In this document: piece after piece, positions 62,935 to 64,000 of the stretch
Position numbering within the stretch: the first letter of the stretch is position 1
Layout: each line of letters opens with the position of its first letter
NCBI GenBank assembly: GCA_030323885.1
Contig: CM059203.1
Location: forward strand, 1-64,000
DNA from: Branchipolynoe longqiensis
Taxonomy: Eukaryota; Annelida; Polychaeta; Phyllodocida; Polynoidae
Direction: 5' to 3'
DNA length: 64,000 nt
Notes under the pieces: generated by a model
The model's input: the letters and a program-made list of their open reading frames with translations, nothing else
The model's database searches: none
Told to the model about the DNA's origin: nothing
Made by a program: the position numbers and the translations under genes

Positions 62935-64000
62935 AGGCTCAATTATGTATGTGTGTCTGTAAATAGTTAGCAAGTCGTGCCCCTGTTAGTGCCGGGGTCA
63001 CGTGACTGATACCAAACAGGGTCACGTGACTGATACCAAACGGGGCGAGGACCTGTCGGAGGGGGGAGTGAGATGATGTCACCCTCACCCCCCCCCCGCC
63101 TCCACCCCTACCCTCATCCCCACCCCACACCTCACCCGGGTGCAGGCGCCACCTGGCGCCAGGTGAGGGCGGTGTAATGTGGGGGGGGGGGGTGTGAGTG
63201 GGGGGGGGGGCCTCTGGCGGGAACTGTGGTGGGGTTTGAAATTGTTGACGTTGAGAATGAGAGAGCTGTGTGTGGGGAGGGGTGAAATGGAGGGCGAATG
63301 GGAGGGGGAGGGGAGAGAGATGGAGAGGAGGGAGAGAGAGAGAGGAGGGAGGGAGAGAGGGGAGGGAGAGAGAGAGGGAGGGAGAGATGGGAGGGAGAGA
63401 GAGAGGGAGGGGAGAGGGAGAGAGGGAGGGAGAGAGAGGGAGAGAGAGAGAGGGATAGGGAGAGATAGGAGGGAGAGAGAGGGAGAGAGAGGAGGAGAGA
63501 TAGGAGAGAAGGGAGAGGAGGGAAAGGGAGGAGAGGGAGAGAGATAGGGAGAGAGAGGGAGAGATAGGGAGAGAGAGGGAGGCATAGGGAGGGAGAGGAG
63601 GGAGAGGGGGAGGGAGAGGGAGGGAGAGGGAGGGAGAGAGAGGTAGAGGGAGGGAGAGAGAGGTAGAGGGAGGGAGAGGGGGAGATGGAGGGAGAGAGAG
63701 GGAGAGGGAGAGGGAGAGGGAGGGAGAGAGGGAGAGGGAGAGAGAGATACAGACAGAGGGCGTGTAGATGTGTATGCGTCTGTGCATGTGTCTCTGTGTG
63801 TTTGTTCGTGGGAGACACTGCACACGTTCGTTTGTTGCTTGTTTTTTTAGGGGGAGGCGGGGGGGGGGGGAGGGAAGGGGGGATATTTTACTTTTAAATA
63901 GAAAAAATACCAGCACCGATACAATTGCCTCAACGATTTTCACAGGTGAAATCAACCCCTAATAGACTAGTTCATCATTCCAGCCATACGTGCATTATAC
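62935..64000. repeat. G/C-rich and GA-rich low-complexity end
   Basis: Two copies of GGGTCACGTGACTGATACCA lie at about 62996 and 63019. C/G tracts lie at 63090-63215, and the region near 63144 includes GGCGCCACCTGGCGCCAGGT, which can fold as a palindrome. A 470-bp GA-rich (GAGAGGGA) tract lies at 63295-63765. Ser/Pro/Leu-rich frames on - are artefacts. No gene. Confidence 0.7.

Noticed and set aside
62939..63955. Ser/Pro/Leu-rich frames of up to 338 codons
   Set aside because: They come from a GA-rich low-complexity tract and C/G runs.

Overview
The window is animal genomic DNA, most likely from a mollusc. It has spliced genes with GT-AG introns, tRNA-headed SINEs, several small inverted-repeat transposon families and many minisatellites. 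Two things dominate: a capsid-gene-bearing Polinton/Maverick element on the + strand (roughly 2.5-18.1 kb), and eleven clear exons plus one candidate 9-nt microexon of a Trio/Kalirin-type Rho guanine-nucleotide exchange factor on the - strand (20.9-53.1 kb).

Polinton (about 2.5-18.1 kb). This AT-rich block carries, in order: a - strand gene of unknown function; a spliced gene coding an acidic protein with PC4-like ssDNA-binding domains, with a one-base reading-frame break; a protein-primed family B DNA polymerase; a Cys-rich unknown protein; an A32/FtsK-HerA-type packaging ATPase; two small conserved unknowns; a retroviral-type integrase with a chromodomain; a penton-like minor capsid protein; a basic pX/pVI-like protein; and the N-terminal 277 codons of a major capsid protein. 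The capsid gene runs into a 499-base assembly gap followed directly by a 41-bp tandem array. The right end of the element is therefore not visible, and I found no convincing terminal inverted repeats. No adenain-type protease was found. If the scaffold is right, the element lies antisense in an intron of the Trio gene, downstream of the exon ending the first PH domain.

Trio (exons at 53122 down to 20880, - strand). The exons code, in order, the last spectrin-like segment, the linker, the complete DH domain and the PH domain of the first GEF module. All junction phases agree. A 9-nt in-frame microexon candidate sits just before the DH domain.

The most unusual signal is in the Trio introns. 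Three of the exons are bordered by minisatellites whose repeat unit is a copy of that exon's own splice junction: a 5' splice-site array of about 3.4 kb, a 3' splice-site array that also carries 28 exonic bases, and a second 5' splice-site array with a separated sister array. They look like decoy splice sites made by tandem duplication at exon edges.

The rest (53.1-64 kb and the intron spaces) is repeats: three SINE families, at least five MITE or fold-back families (some nested), simple repeats, two 5S rRNA-derived fragments, CTCF-like motifs and one candidate poly-Gln exon. Exon, SINE and MITE coordinates come from reading junctions by eye; array limits are approximate.
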